Notes: a model not told the origin generated them from the sequence alone. Counted from the stretch's first letter, positions 17,081 through 28,776 are shown. The stretch is 63,572 nt of DNA from Aerophototrophica crusticola (GCA_001939945.1 MOEB01000027.1:1-63572), one strand, 5' to 3'. Made by a program: numbers and translations.

Positions 17081-18531
17081 TCCAGGACCTTGACCGGGCC
17101 GGCGGCTATTGGGGCGCCGTCTACGTCTTCACCGCCATCAAGGGCCTTCAGGTGATCATCGACGGCCCCGTGGGCTGCGAGAACCTGCCGGTCACCGCCG
17201 TGCTGCACTACACCGACGGGCTGCCGCCCCACGAGCTGCCGGTGGTGGTCACCGGCCTGGGCGAGGAGGAGCTGGGCCAGCACGGGACGGAGAAGGCCAT
17301 GGCCCGGGCGCACCGGACCCTGGACCCCGGCCTGCCCAGCGTGGTGGTCACTGGATCCATCGCGGAGATGATCGGCGGCGGGGTGACGCCCGAGGGCACC
17401 AACATCCAGCGCTTCCTGCCCCGCACCATCGACGAGGACCAGTGGCAGAGCGCCAACCGCGCCATGGCCTGGCTGTGGTCGGAGTACGGCGCCCGGCGCG
17501 GCGTGATGCCCAAGGCGAAGCCGCGCAAGGAGGGCGACAAGCCCCGCGTCAACATCATCGGCCCCATCTACGGCACCTTCAACACCGCCAGCGACCTGGC
17601 GGAGGTGCGGCGGCTGGTGGAGGGGATCGGGGCGGAGGTCAACATGGCCTTCCCCCTGGGCAGCCACTTGATGGACGTGCCCCGGCTGGTGGACGCGGAC
17701 GTGAATGTCTGCCTGTACCGGGAGTTCGGCCGCCTGCTGTGCGAGGCGCTGGACAAGCCGTACCTGCAAGCCCCCATCGGGCTGCATTCCACCACCAAGT
17801 TCCTGCGCAAGCTGGGGGAGCTGCTGGGCCTGGACCCGGAGCCCTTCATCGAGAAGGAAAAGCACACCACCATCAAGCCGCTGTGGGACCTCTGGCGGTC
17901 GGTGACGCAGGATTTCTTCGGCACCGCCAGCTTCGGCATCGTCGCCAACGAGACCTATGCCCGGGGTGTCAGGCATTTCCTGGAGGAGGAGCTGGGCCTG
18001 CCCTGCGTCTTCGCCTTCAGCCGCCGCCCGGGCCTGAAGCCGGACAACGACGCGGTGCGCGCCGCCATCGCCAAGACCCCGCCGCTGGTGCTGTTCGGCA
18101 GCTTCAACGAGCGCATGTACGCGCAAGAGGCCGGCGCCCGCTGCCAGTTCATCCCCGCCAGCTTCCCCGGCGCCATCATCCGCCGCCACACGGGCACGCC
18201 CTTCATGGGCTATGCCGGGGCGACCTATGTGGTGCAGGAGGTCTGCAACGCGCTGTTCGACGCGCTTTTCAACATCCTGCCCCTGGCCAAGACCATGGAC
18301 CAGGTGGAGGCCACGCCGTCGCGCCTGCACACGCAGCTGCCCTGGGACGACGATGCCCGCGCCGTGCTGGACGACCTTGTGGAGGCCCAGCCCGTGCTGG
18401 TCCGCATCTCCGCCGCCAAGCGCCTGCGCGACGCCGCGGAGCAGTCCGCCCGCGCCGCCGGCGAGGAGCGGGTCACCCGCACCCACGCCGCCAACGCCGG
18501 CGCCACCCTCACCGCGGGGAGGGCGGCATGA
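17074..18531 (+). CDS. bchZ: Chlorophyllide a reductase subunit Z
   Basis: NifK-like partner of BchY in the catalytic component. The 485-residue product shows [20 protein letters not shown], with a cluster cysteine and conserved histidine region, and then [18 protein letters not shown]. The start codon lies inside the end of bchY. The C-terminus ends in an Ala-rich tail, and its stop overlaps the start of a 79-codon ORF in the position of pufQ in Rhodobacter. In that genus the puf promoters lie within bchZ; I could not pick out an equivalent here. Confidence 0.95.
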   Translation: MLIQDLDRAGGYWGAVYVFTAIKGLQVIIDGPVGCENLPVTAVLHYTDGLPPHELPVVVTGLGEEELGQHGTEKAMARAHRTLDPGLPSVVVTGSIAEMIGGGVTPEGTNIQRFLPRTIDEDQWQSANRAMAWLWSEYGARRGVMPKAKPRKEGDKPRVNIIGPIYGTFNTASDLAEVRRLVEGIGAEVNMAFPLGSHLMDVPRLVDADVNVCLYREFGRLLCEALDKPYLQAPIGLHSTTKFLRKLGELLGLDPEPFIEKEKHTTIKPLWDLWRSVTQDFFGTASFGIVANETYARGVRHFLEEELGLPCVFAFSRRPGLKPDNDAVRAAIAKTPPLVLFGSFNERMYAQEAGARCQFIPASFPGAIIRRHTGTPFMGYAGATYVVQEVCNALFDALFNILPLAKTMDQVEATPSRLHTQLPWDDDARAVLDDLVEAQPVLVRISAAKRLRDAAEQSARAAGEERVTRTHAANAGATLTAGRAA

Positions 18532-18767
18532 CACATGCCCCCTCAAACGCCGGGCGCCGGCTCCGCCGGCTTGGCTTACGCGGGCATGGGCCCGCGGGCC
18601 GCCGGTCGGCGGCCTGGGCTTCGCCCGTCCGTCCCTTCCACCCACCAGAACTCCGCGCCCCCGGGCACGGGCATCCGGTCATGGCGGCCAACGCCATGTC
18701 TGCGGTCGCGCACGCCGCGCGCCGCACCGGCCGAGAGGCCAAAGAGCAGGAGGTAAGCAATGGCTGA
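18528..18767 (+). CDS. Unassigned 79-codon ORF between bchZ and pufB (pufQ position)
   Basis: The ATG overlaps the bchZ stop (ATGA) and the stop overlaps the first codons of pufB, exactly as a coupled cistron would. The product is Arg/Ala/His-rich ([15 protein letters not shown], then [17 protein letters not shown]) and has no membrane helix. It therefore does not resemble Rhodobacter PufQ, which is a membrane protein. It may be coding, or it may only be an open frame in a GC-rich structured leader. The GGAGG-like site near its end (CAGGAGGTAAGC) serves pufB. Confidence 0.35.
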   Translation: MTHAPSNAGRRLRRLGLRGHGPAGRRSAAWASPVRPFHPPELRAPGHGHPVMAANAMSAVAHAARRTGREAKEQEVSNG

Positions 18768-18996
18768 TTACGCACAAGGAAGGGGTGACTCGTCTCTGTC
18801 AGGCCTGACGGAGACGGAAGCCCGCGAGTTCCACCAGATCTTCATCGTGAGTTTCATCGCCTTCACCCTGATCGCCATCGTGGCCCACTTCCTCGTCTGG
18901 TCGTGGCGCCCGTGGATCCCGGGGCCGAACGGCTACGCCGCCCTGCAGGACGGCGTGAAGCTGGCGATGGACACCGCAACCACGCTGCTGGGCTAG
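18760..18996 (+). CDS. pufB: Light-harvesting complex 1 (B875) beta subunit
   Basis: Membrane polypeptide that binds bacteriochlorophyll a and carotenoid in the core antenna ring. The 78-residue product has a polar cytoplasmic head (GLTETEAREFHQIF) and one membrane helix of about residues 28-47. It carries the conserved IVAHFLVWSWRPW with the axial histidine. The C-terminal tail (GPNGYAALQDGVKLAMDTATTLLG) is longer than in most LH1 beta chains. AGGAGG precedes the ATG. pufA follows after 9 bp. Confidence 0.94.
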   Translation: MADYAQGRGDSSLSGLTETEAREFHQIFIVSFIAFTLIAIVAHFLVWSWRPWIPGPNGYAALQDGVKLAMDTATTLLG

Positions 18997-19005
18997 GAGG
19001 CTGAC

Positions 19006-19188
19006 ATGTGGCGCTTATGGCTCCTCTTCGATCCCCGCCGGACGCTGGTGGCCCTGGCCACCTTCCTGTTCGCGCTGGCGCTCCTGATCCACTTCATCCT
19101 GCTGAGCACCAACCGCTTCAACTGGCTGGAAGGTCCCGCGCCAGCCGCGGCGGTGACCCAGAACTCGCCGCTGCCCGCGGGCCGGTAA
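19006..19188 (+). CDS. pufA: Light-harvesting complex 1 (B875) alpha subunit
   Basis: A 60-residue single-helix antenna polypeptide. The N-terminus [20 protein letters not shown] and the helix end [18 protein letters not shown], with the axial histidine, are canonical. It pairs with PufB to form the LH1 ring around the reaction centre. A stem-loop just downstream may protect the pufBA segment from 3' decay, as in other puf operons. Confidence 0.95.
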   Translation: MWRLWLLFDPRRTLVALATFLFALALLIHFILLSTNRFNWLEGPAPAAAVTQNSPLPAGR

Positions 19189-19226
19189 GGCCCTGGGCCG
19201 GTGGACAGGCCGGCGCCGCCGGGGGA

Positions 19227-19244
19227 ACGGGGCTCACCCCCCGT
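19227..19244 (+). promoter_or_regulatory. Intercistronic stem-loop between pufA and pufL
   Basis: ACGGGG (19227-19232) pairs with CCCCGT (19239-19244) around a six-base loop, inside a GC-rich 118-bp spacer. In Rhodobacter an intercistronic hairpin here stabilises pufBA mRNA relative to pufLM. The role here is inferred from position. Confidence 0.4.
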
Positions 19245-19306
19245 CACCCCTGGGACGCCGGCCGCCTTCCCTAACAATCAGGGCCGCCTGACGGGGGGAT
19301 CCGACC

Positions 19307-20149
19307 ATGGCCATGCTCAACTTCGAAAAAAAGTACCGCGTCCGGGGCGGCACCCTGATCGGCGGAGACCTGTTCGACTTCTGGGTCGGGCCCTTCTACG
19401 TCGGTTTCTTCGGTGTCACGACGATCTTCTTCTCCGTGCTCGGCACGCTCCTGATCATCTACGGGGCCTCGCAGGGGCCCACCTGGAACATCTGGCAGAT
19501 CAACATCGCGCCGCCGGACCTGAAATACGGCTTGGCGCTGGCCCCGCTGAAGGAAGGGGGGCTGTGGCAGGTCATCACCATCTGCGCGTTGGGGGCCTTC
19601 GGGTCCTGGGCGCTGCGGCAGGTGGAGATCTCCCGCAAGCTGGGCATGGGCTACCACGTGCCCGTGGCCTATGGCGTGGCGGTGTTCGCCTATTTCACCC
19701 TGGTGGTTGTGCGGCCGGTGCTGCTGGGCGCCTGGGGGCACGGGTTCCCCTACGGCATCCTCAGCCATTTGGACTGGGTGTCGAACGTCGGCTACCAGTA
19801 CCTGCACTTCCACTACAACCCGGCGCACATGCTGGCGGTGACGTTCTTCTTCACCACCACCTTCGCCCTGTCCCTGCACGGCGCCCTGGTGCTGGCCGCC
19901 GCCAACCCCGGCCGGACCCGGTCAGGCGCCCAGGACGTGGTGAAGACGGCGGAGCATGAGAACACGTTCTTCCGCGACACCATCGGCTATTCCATCGGCA
20001 CGCTGGGCATCCACCGGCTGGGCCTGTTCCTGGCGCTATCCGCCGGGTTCTGGAGTGCCGTGTGCATCGTGATCAGCGGCCCCTTCTGGACCCGTGGCTG
20101 GCCGGAATGGTGGGGCTGGTGGCTCAACCTGCCGATCTGGCCTTTGTGA
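19307..20149 (+). CDS. pufL: Photosynthetic reaction centre L subunit
   Basis: Five-helix membrane subunit that, with PufM, binds the special pair, accessory bacteriochlorophylls, bacteriopheophytins, quinones and the non-haem iron. The 280-residue product starts [20 protein letters not shown]. It contains [22 protein letters not shown] with chlorophyll- and iron-ligand histidines, and [20 protein letters not shown]. An ATG at 19313 is an alternative start. Spacing to pufM is 11 bp. Confidence 0.96.
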   Translation: MAMLNFEKKYRVRGGTLIGGDLFDFWVGPFYVGFFGVTTIFFSVLGTLLIIYGASQGPTWNIWQINIAPPDLKYGLALAPLKEGGLWQVITICALGAFGSWALRQVEISRKLGMGYHVPVAYGVAVFAYFTLVVVRPVLLGAWGHGFPYGILSHLDWVSNVGYQYLHFHYNPAHMLAVTFFFTTTFALSLHGALVLAAANPGRTRSGAQDVVKTAEHENTFFRDTIGYSIGTLGIHRLGLFLALSAGFWSAVCIVISGPFWTRGWPEWWGWWLNLPIWPL

Positions 20150-20160
20150 GGGAGGCGGCA

Positions 20161-21144
20161 ATGGCCGAATACCAGAACATCTTCACGCAGGTGCAGATCC
20201 GCGGCCCCGCCTATGAGGGCGTGCCCATCGAGGCGGGACCCTGGGTCCGGCAGATGAAGCCCGGCTTCTCCTACTGGCTGGGCAAGATCGGCGACAGCCA
20301 GGTCGGCCCCGTCTATCTGGGCTGGCTGGGCCTGGCCTCCATCCTTTGCGGCGTCATCGCCATCGAGATCATTGGCCTGAACATGTGGGCCTCGGTGGGG
20401 TGGGACCCGATCCAGTTCATCCGCCAGCTGCCCTGGCTGGCGCTGGAGCCGCCGCCGCCGGCCTATGGCCTGCGCCTGCCGCCGTTGAACGAGGGCGGGT
20501 GGTGGCTGCTGGCGGGCTTCTTCCTGACCGCGTCCATCCTGCTGTGGTGGCTGCGGGTCTATCGCCGGTCCCGCATGCTGGGCATCGGCACCCACACGGC
20601 CTGGGCCTTCGCCTCGGCCATCTGGCTGTACCTGGTGCTGGGCTTCATCCGCCCGCTGCTGATGGGGAGCTGGGGCGAGGCGGTGCCCTTCGGCATCTTC
20701 CCGCACCTGGACTGGACCGCCGCCTTCTCGCTGCGCTACGGCAACCTGTTCTACAACCCGTTCCACATGCTCTCCATCGTCTTCCTGTACGGCTCCACCC
20801 TGCTGTTCGCCATGCACGGGGCCACCGTGCTGGCCACCGGCCGGTTCGGGGCGGAGCGGGAGGTGGAGCAGATCGTGGACCGCGGCACGGCGTTCGAGCG
20901 CGGGGCCCTGTTCTGGCGCTGGACCATGGGCTTCAACGCCACGGCCGAGAGCATCCACCGCTGGGCCATCTGGTTCGCCATCCTGACCACCCTAACGGGC
21001 GGCATCGGCATCCTGCTGACCGGGACCGTGGTGGACAACTGGTACCTGTGGGCCGTGAAGCACGGGGTCGCGCCGTCCTACCCGGCGGCCTATCCCGCGG
21101 CCATCGACCCCACCACGCTGCCGCCGACAGGGGGTGTGAGATGA
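20161..21144 (+). CDS. pufM: Photosynthetic reaction centre M subunit
   Basis: The 327-residue partner of PufL. Characteristic blocks are [40 protein letters not shown] with the special-pair ligand region, and [20 protein letters not shown]. The C-terminus is extended past the last helix ([15 protein letters not shown] onward) by a Pro/Ala-rich tail, as is usual where a bound tetraheme cytochrome is present. Its stop overlaps the pufC start (ATGA). Confidence 0.96.
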   Translation: MAEYQNIFTQVQIRGPAYEGVPIEAGPWVRQMKPGFSYWLGKIGDSQVGPVYLGWLGLASILCGVIAIEIIGLNMWASVGWDPIQFIRQLPWLALEPPPPAYGLRLPPLNEGGWWLLAGFFLTASILLWWLRVYRRSRMLGIGTHTAWAFASAIWLYLVLGFIRPLLMGSWGEAVPFGIFPHLDWTAAFSLRYGNLFYNPFHMLSIVFLYGSTLLFAMHGATVLATGRFGAEREVEQIVDRGTAFERGALFWRWTMGFNATAESIHRWAIWFAILTTLTGGIGILLTGTVVDNWYLWAVKHGVAPSYPAAYPAAIDPTTLPPTGGVR

Positions 21145-22211
21145 GCATGGTCCTGAGAGGAGCCGCCGCGGCGGCGGTCGTGCTGGGCGTCGGCCTGCTG
21201 TTCACCTTCGAGTATGGCAGCGTGGAGACGGTGCAGACCGGCTTCCGCGGCGTGGCGATGGAACAGAACTACCGGGCCAGCGCCATCCCGGCCAGCATCG
21301 CCGCCAACCAGTTGCCGGAACCCATCGACAGGGTGGAGCCGGAGGGCGAGCTGGCCTCCGCCGTCTACCAGAACGTCCAGGTGCTGGGCGACCTGACGGA
21401 GTCGGAGTTCCTGCGCACCATGACGGCCATCACCGCCTGGGTGTCGCCGGAACAGGGCTGCACCTACTGCCACGCGGAGGGGGAGGAGCTGTCGTCCGAC
21501 AGCCTCTACACCAAGGTCGTGGCGCGGAAGATGCTGCAGATGACCCGGACTATCAACGTGGACTGGGGCAGCCACGTCCAGGCCACCGGCGTGACCTGCT
21601 ATACCTGCCACCGCGGCCAGCCCGTGCCCACGGGCATCTGGTTCGCCGACCCCGGCCGGTCCCCCGCCCACGGGATGGTGGGCAACCCCGCCGGCCAGAA
21701 CCGGCCCGCCGCCCAGGTGGGGCTCAGCTCGCTGCCGTCCGACCCCTTCTCCACCTACCTGGTGGGCAAGGAGGACCCCGGCATCCGCGTCATCGGGAAC
21801 ACCGCCCTGCCCACGGGCAACAACCATTCCATCAAGCAGGCGGAGTGGACCTATGGGCTGATGATCCACATGTCCGAGTCGCTGGGCGTGAACTGCACCT
21901 ATTGCCACAACAGCCGAGCCTTCGCCGACTGGAGCCAGAGCCCGCCGCAGCGGACCACCGCCTGGCACGGCATCCGCATGGTCCGCGACGTGAACGCCGA
22001 GTACCTGCTTCCCCTGCAAGGCGTCTTCCCCGCCCACCGGCTGGGGCCGGAGGGGGACGTGGCCAAGGTCAACTGCCAGACCTGCCACAAGGGCGCCTAC
22101 AAGCCCCTGTTCGGCGCCCCGATGATCGCCGACTGGCCCGAACTGGCCCGCAAGGGCCCGGCGGCGCCCGGACAGTCCGCCGCGCTGGGACCCCGGGTCC
22201 CCTTGCAGTGA
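21141..22211 (+). CDS. pufC: Reaction-centre tetraheme cytochrome c subunit
   Basis: Periplasmic cytochrome that re-reduces the photo-oxidised special pair. The 356-residue protein has four CxxCH haem sites, at about Cys107 (CTYCH), 153 (CYTCH), 252 (CTYCH) and 312 (CQTCH). Methionine ligand candidates lie in ARKMLQMTR and [10 protein letters not shown]. The N-terminal hydrophobic segment (about residues 3-23) contains no cysteine. Lipid anchoring as in Blastochloris viridis is therefore not possible, and an uncleaved helix probably anchors it. It is the last puf gene and is followed by a strong terminator. Confidence 0.95.
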   Translation: MSMVLRGAAAAAVVLGVGLLFTFEYGSVETVQTGFRGVAMEQNYRASAIPASIAANQLPEPIDRVEPEGELASAVYQNVQVLGDLTESEFLRTMTAITAWVSPEQGCTYCHAEGEELSSDSLYTKVVARKMLQMTRTINVDWGSHVQATGVTCYTCHRGQPVPTGIWFADPGRSPAHGMVGNPAGQNRPAAQVGLSSLPSDPFSTYLVGKEDPGIRVIGNTALPTGNNHSIKQAEWTYGLMIHMSESLGVNCTYCHNSRAFADWSQSPPQRTTAWHGIRMVRDVNAEYLLPLQGVFPAHRLGPEGDVAKVNCQTCHKGAYKPLFGAPMIADWPELARKGPAAPGQSAALGPRVPLQ

Positions 22212-22226
22212 CGCTTCCCTCCCGCC

Positions 22227-22268
22227 TCCCGGGCCGCCCCCACCCCAGGGCGGCCCGGGATCTTTTTT
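22227..22268 (+). terminator. Rho-independent terminator after pufC
   Basis: A perfect 13-bp stem (22227-22239 with 22248-22260; TCCCGGGCCGCCC) and an 8-base loop are followed by a run of seven T. It ends the bchCXYZ-puf transcript. Confidence 0.9.
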
Positions 22269-22615
22269 TGGAGCCGACCAGCATTCCCGCGCGTTTTCAC
22301 CACGGCCCGGCAGCGACATCGGGCTACCCCGGCCGGAAGGGGCAACCGCAGCGTTTTGCCGCTGCGCAAAGGCTTTCTCCCCGGCCATGATGGGGACATG
22401 ATCGGGGGCCATCCTGGCGGGACAGGGGCTTCCGATCGGTTGCCCGTCCCCCGGGTGGCTTGACCGGATCCCTGGCAAGCCGATGTCGTTGGCGTCGGCC
22501 CCGCCTCTGCCGAGGCGATGGGCTCTGGTGTTCAAGTTCGCGTGCAGTCAATCCTGCGGTCAAACCCCGGGTCCGGCAGACTTCCGACCGGCACCCTTCC
22601 AGGGAGGTTCTACTG
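22269..22615 (+). other. Gene-free leader region of cycA
   Basis: 347 bp with no convincing ORF. A GCAGCG...CGCTGC inverted repeat lies near 22350-22370. AGGGAGG about 10 bp before the cycA ATG is the ribosome site. I found no TGT-N12-ACA operator here, so cycA may not share PpsR control. Confidence 0.5.
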
Positions 22616-23050
22616 ATGAAAGCCAAATTCGCCGCCGCACTCCTCGCCGGCGCCCTGTCCCTGTCCGCCGGTTCGGCCCTTGCCCAGGGGGCCGGTGGCG
22701 ATGCCGCCAAGGGTGAGGCGGTGTTCAAGAAGTGCCAGGCCTGCCACCGCGTGGGCCCGGACGCCAAGAACCTGGTCGGCCCGGTGCTGAACGGCGTCGT
22801 CGGCCGCAAGGCCGGCACGGCCGAGGGCTACAAGTACTCCGACATCAACCACGCGGCCAGCGAGGCCGGGCTGATCTGGACGGAGGACGCCCTGTTCGAC
22901 TATCTGGCCGACCCGAGCGGCTACCTGAAGAAGTACCTGACCGAGAAGGGCGCCGCGGACAAGGCCACCGGCAACTCCAAGATGGTCTACAAGCTGGCCA
23001 ACGAGCAGGAGCGCAAGGACGTCATCGCCTTCCTGGCCACCAAGAAGTAA
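22616..23050 (+). CDS. cycA: Cytochrome c2
   Basis: Soluble periplasmic electron carrier between the cytochrome bc1 complex and the reaction centre (through PufC) or terminal oxidase. The 144-residue precursor has a cleavable signal peptide of about 23 residues ending SAGSALA. The haem site is CQACH (Cys40-His44). A methionine-ligand candidate is in NSKMVYKLA near the C-terminus. The length and the insertions (GYKYSDINHAASEAG, then YLKKYLTEKGAADK) fit the larger c2 class. It lies directly downstream of the puf operon but between its own leader and terminator. Confidence 0.9.
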   Translation: MKAKFAAALLAGALSLSAGSALAQGAGGDAAKGEAVFKKCQACHRVGPDAKNLVGPVLNGVVGRKAGTAEGYKYSDINHAASEAGLIWTEDALFDYLADPSGYLKKYLTEKGAADKATGNSKMVYKLANEQERKDVIAFLATKK

Positions 23051-23082
23051 GGCCCCGCGCGCCAGCGCGCGACCGGCCGTAG

Positions 23083-23111
23083 AAGGGCCCGCCCCCGTGG
23101 CGGGCCCTTTT
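23083..23111 (+). terminator. Rho-independent terminator after cycA
   Basis: A perfect 11-bp stem AAGGGCCCGCC / GGCGGGCCCTT with a five-base loop, ending in TTTT. It begins 32 bp after the cycA stop. Confidence 0.88.
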
Positions 23112-23115
23112 GCTT

Positions 23116-23232
23116 GGAGCGTGTTGCCATTGACTGGCAACACGCTCCGGCGGCGGCTGCCGCCGCGCGGCCTCGTGGCCGCGTAAGCCAAGCCGCGGAT
23201 GCGGCGCCGGCGAGTGAGGAAAACGAAAGGCT
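23116..23232. repeat. Hairpin element, type G copy 1
   Basis: A perfect 14-bp hairpin (GGAGCGTGTTGCCA / TGGCAACACGCTCC, 23116-23148) is followed by CGGCGGCGGCTGC, a GC-rich middle, and a tail GCGAGTGAGGAAAACGAAAGG. A shorter relative with the same hairpin style and tail is at 42545-42600. Confidence 0.65.
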
Positions 23233-23346
23233 AGATCCGTTTCCAGCTTGCGGGGAACGGATCCAGGGCGGGGATCGTGCGTGATCGCGAACGGTTCGGC
23301 CGACCGCGGTTGACATCCCGTCCTTGCGGCGCAACATGGTTGCATC

Positions 23347-24108
23347 ATGACCGCCCGCATCGCCACCATCCACTACTTCCCCGTCAAGGGCTTGTCGGCC
23401 CAGCCCCTGCAGGCCGTGACCCTGTCGCCGGGGGAGACGCTGCCCCATGACCGGCGCTTCGCCATCCTGCACCGGGCCACCACCTTCGACCCGACGGAAC
23501 CGGCCTGGAAGCCCAAGTCCAACTTCCTGACCCTGATGCGGGATGAGAAGCTGGCCACGCTGGAGGCGGTGTTCGACCCCGCCACCTGCATGCTGGAGCT
23601 GCGCCGCGCCGGCAAACGCGTGGCCCGCGGCAAGATCGATACCCAGACGGGCCGCCTGCTGATCGACCAGTTCCTGTCCGCCTACATGGCGGGCACGTCC
23701 GCCCCCGGCCCCTACAAGCTGGCGGAAAGCCCCGGCCACGCCTTCACCGACATCCCGGACAAGGCCGTGTCCCTGATCAACCTGGCCAGCGCCAAGGACA
23801 TCGAGCGGGTGACCAAGGCCCCCGTGGACCCGGTGCGCTTCCGCGGCAACCTGCTGCTGGACGGGCTTGAGCCCTGGGCGGAGAACGCCTGGGTGGGCAA
23901 GCGCCTGACCGTCGGCGGCACGGTGCTGGAGGTCTTCCAGACCATCACCCGCTGCGCCGCGACGGAGGTCAACCCCGCCACCGGCGAGCGGGACATGAAC
24001 CTGCTGAAGGCCCTGTCGTCAGGTTTCAGCCACGTGGTCTGCGGCGTCTACGCCCGGGTGGTGGAAGGCGGCACGGTGGCGGTGGGGGACACGGTCGGGG
24101 TGGGGTGA
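23347..24108 (+). CDS. MOSC-domain protein
   Basis: A 253-residue protein with an N-terminal beta-barrel (ATIHYFPVKGLSAQPLQAV) and a C-terminal MOSC domain. That domain holds the usual cysteine context TITRCAATEVNPATGERD. MOSC proteins bind molybdenum cofactor or persulfide sulfur; some act on N-hydroxylated compounds (mARC/YiiM-like). Nothing in the neighbourhood points to a substrate. A TTGACA hexamer lies at 23310-23315, but no good -10 follows. Confidence 0.82.
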   Translation: MTARIATIHYFPVKGLSAQPLQAVTLSPGETLPHDRRFAILHRATTFDPTEPAWKPKSNFLTLMRDEKLATLEAVFDPATCMLELRRAGKRVARGKIDTQTGRLLIDQFLSAYMAGTSAPGPYKLAESPGHAFTDIPDKAVSLINLASAKDIERVTKAPVDPVRFRGNLLLDGLEPWAENAWVGKRLTVGGTVLEVFQTITRCAATEVNPATGERDMNLLKALSSGFSHVVCGVYARVVEGGTVAVGDTVGVG

Positions 24109-24139
24109 GGTTTTCCCTGTCCGACAGCGTGGGGCCGTC

Positions 24140-24319
24140 AACACGGACGGCACGGACAAGGACAGGGACATACACGGACAAACATCTTGCGCCTTCGGCG
24201 CTGGTGGCCCGTGCCTTCCGGGAAGAGGGTGTGCTCTCCCACAGTGAAAGATCGTTCTGGTGCCGCAGGCACCTTTCCTTGTCCGTGTCCGTCCGTGGCC
24301 TTGTCCGTGTCGTCCGTGT
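24140..24319. repeat. Reiterated-arm inverted repeat, type F copy 1
   Basis: The left arm (24140-24180) consists of reiterated ACACGGACGGCACGGACAAG-like units. The right arm (24279-24319) is their complement (TTGTCCGTGTCCGTCCGTGG). The spacer contains TGCCGCAGGCAC, related to the central block of the copies at 39391 and 59591. It fills the gap between two convergent genes. Confidence 0.7.
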
Positions 24320-24344
24320 CCAAATTCCCAACCCAGCCCCGATC

Positions 24345-25841
24345 TCACCGCCCCAGGCTCATCAGCCCCGTCACCAGGGCCGTCGCGTCGTTGCCGTTCA
24401 GCAGGATGCGGCCGTCGGGTTGGATGTCCAGGCGGTAGGCGTGCTGGGGCCGGCCGGAGGCGTCGGTTTCCACCTTGGCCAGGCCTTGCAGGGCATAGAG
24501 CGCCAGGGTGGGGCCGGGGTTGGCCGGGTTGCCGGCGGCGCTGACCCGGGCGACCAGCCCGTCCATCCCCCGCAGCAGCAGCGACATGGCCCCCACCAGC
24601 CCGCGGGGTGCCGCGGCGTCGAAGCGCAGCGTGCCGCTGCCGTCCAGCCCGGCCTCCGCGCTGTCCAGGGCCAGCTTGTCCAGGGTCACCTGGGCACCGG
24701 CCCGCCCCAGGGCGGCCACCGCCCGGTCGCGGAAGGCGGCACCGGCCGCCCGGTCCCCCAGGGCCGCGGTGTCGGCCAAGCGCTGGGCGAAGGCGTCCAG
24801 CAGCGGCCCCGGCGGCAGGCCGGTGGCGGTCAGGCGCCCCTCCCCCGTGGCGGGCACCAAGCCCGGCTGCACGTCCGGCCCGCTGGCGGCCAGGCCCTTG
24901 TGCTTCCAGGCGAAGGCCACCCGGGCCCGGTCGGCGTTCAGCCCGGCGGCCTGGAGCGACCAGGTGCCGTCGGCGACGGCCAGCCGCTTGCCGGCCTCGC
25001 CCACCTGGCGGAAGCCCGAGACCTCCAGGTTGGCGTCCAGCCGGGACAGCAGCCCGTCCAGGGCGGGCACGCCCGGTTGCAGGGCCGCCGCCTCTGGTGC
25101 CGACAGCCCGTCCTTGTCGTCATCCGCCGCGGCCCGGCGGGCCAGGGCGGCGTTCCACAGGGCGTATTTGGCCGTGTCCAGCCCGGCCACCTGCACCGTG
25201 GCCTGGAGCCGCTTCAGGGCCAGCCATTCCATGCCGTCCATGCCCCGGGCGGACAGGTCGGCGATGGACAGGGTGGCGGGGCCGCTCCACTTGCCGGGTT
25301 CGTCCCCCTGGGGCACCAGCGTGGCGGCGAAGGAGCCGAGGCGGCTGGTGCCCTGCCCCGTGCGCGGGGTGAAGACCAGGTTGCCATAACGGGCGTCCAG
25401 CGCGTCCAGGGTGGACAGGTCCGCCGTCAGCCGGCCGCGGAGCTGCTGGCTGCCCACCGTCACCTCCCCGGCGCGGAAACCCTGTTCGCCGAACACGGCC
25501 AGGGTCCGCGGCACCGTCGCCTCCACGGCGAAGCCGCCGCCATCCTGGGGGGTCACCACCGCCTCCACCACGCTGGCCTCCACCAGCCAGCCGCCGGGCA
25601 GCAGCACCCGCAGGCCGGGCACGCTGAGCAGGTAGGTCTCCCCCGCCGGGCGGACCTGCACGGGGGGCACCCCGTCCAGCCGCAGCTCATCCGGGCCGCC
25701 GCGGGCCATTTCCGCCAGCCGCCGCTCCACCATGGATTTCAGCCGCGCCGCCCCCTCGGTCGAGGTGTCCTGCGCCAGGGCGGGCAGGGGCGCCAGCAGC
25801 AGGGCGACCAGGGCGGATGTCGCGATCGGGCGGACACGCAT
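24345..25841 (-). CDS. Secreted protein of unknown function
   Basis: A 498-residue product with a clear signal peptide (MRVRPIATSALVALLLAPLP, cleavage after ALA near residue 24). The mature part alternates short beta-like segments (LLSVPGLRVLLPGGWLVEAS). It contains one acidic loop DDDKDGLSAPEA that loosely resembles a calcium-binding loop. It ends DIQPDGRILLNGNDATALVT. I do not recognise the family. A periplasmic beta-rich protein is the most that can be said. The start was chosen at the signal peptide; the frame is open further upstream to 26015. Confidence 0.7.
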   Translation of the reverse strand: MRVRPIATSALVALLLAPLPALAQDTSTEGAARLKSMVERRLAEMARGGPDELRLDGVPPVQVRPAGETYLLSVPGLRVLLPGGWLVEASVVEAVVTPQDGGGFAVEATVPRTLAVFGEQGFRAGEVTVGSQQLRGRLTADLSTLDALDARYGNLVFTPRTGQGTSRLGSFAATLVPQGDEPGKWSGPATLSIADLSARGMDGMEWLALKRLQATVQVAGLDTAKYALWNAALARRAAADDDKDGLSAPEAAALQPGVPALDGLLSRLDANLEVSGFRQVGEAGKRLAVADGTWSLQAAGLNADRARVAFAWKHKGLAASGPDVQPGLVPATGEGRLTATGLPPGPLLDAFAQRLADTAALGDRAAGAAFRDRAVAALGRAGAQVTLDKLALDSAEAGLDGSGTLRFDAAAPRGLVGAMSLLLRGMDGLVARVSAAGNPANPGPTLALYALQGLAKVETDASGRPQHAYRLDIQPDGRILLNGNDATALVTGLMSLGR

Positions 25842-26046
25842 GGGGCAGGCCTTCGGGTGATGGACCATCTCGCCCCCATCATCGCGGGCCCCCATGGCAG
25901 AACTATGGCCGGGCAGGACTGTGTCGTCGCGCAACCGGAATGATGCCTTCCCCGGTGGGGCCATCGGGATGATCCGACAGGCCGCCGGAACGAAACCGGG
26001 CCCGCGCCCTTGCATTCACGTGCCGCAACGCCCAAGGATGAGGGCC

Positions 26047-28590
<2,544 letters not shown>

Positions 28591-28652
28591 TGGCGTTGCA
28601 GGATTGGGGATTGTAGGGGGAGTTTGGCCCTACCCCTGTTCCTATGCTTCTC

Positions 28653-28776
28653 CCGTCATCCCCGCGAAAGCGGGGACCCAGGGTCACGGGATCGACGGCA
28701 TGGTTCGCGGGGGCAGCGGTTTGGCGGGGAGGTTGCGCTTGGGACTCCTGGGTCCCCGCTTCCGCGGGGATGACGG
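28653..28776. repeat. REP-like palindrome pair, type B copy 1
   Basis: CCGTCATCCCCGCGAAAGCG (28653 on) faces its inverted partner ending CCGCGGGGATGACGG (to 28776) across about 60 bp. This is the widespread alphaproteobacterial 'GTCATCCCCGCGAAAGCGGG' repeat. It lies in the 389-bp gap between the helicase gene and prmC; the rest of that gap shows nothing I can name. Confidence 0.8.

Noticed and set aside
18528-18767. Calling this ORF pufQ
   Set aside because: It lacks a membrane segment and any PufQ-like sequence, so only the position agrees.
21145-22211. pufX at the end of the puf operon
   Set aside because: The last gene has four CxxCH haem sites and is clearly pufC.
23310-23338. A sigma-70 promoter for the MOSC gene
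   Set aside because: TTGACA is present, but the hexamer 17 bp on (AACATG) is a poor -10, so it was not listed as a feature.
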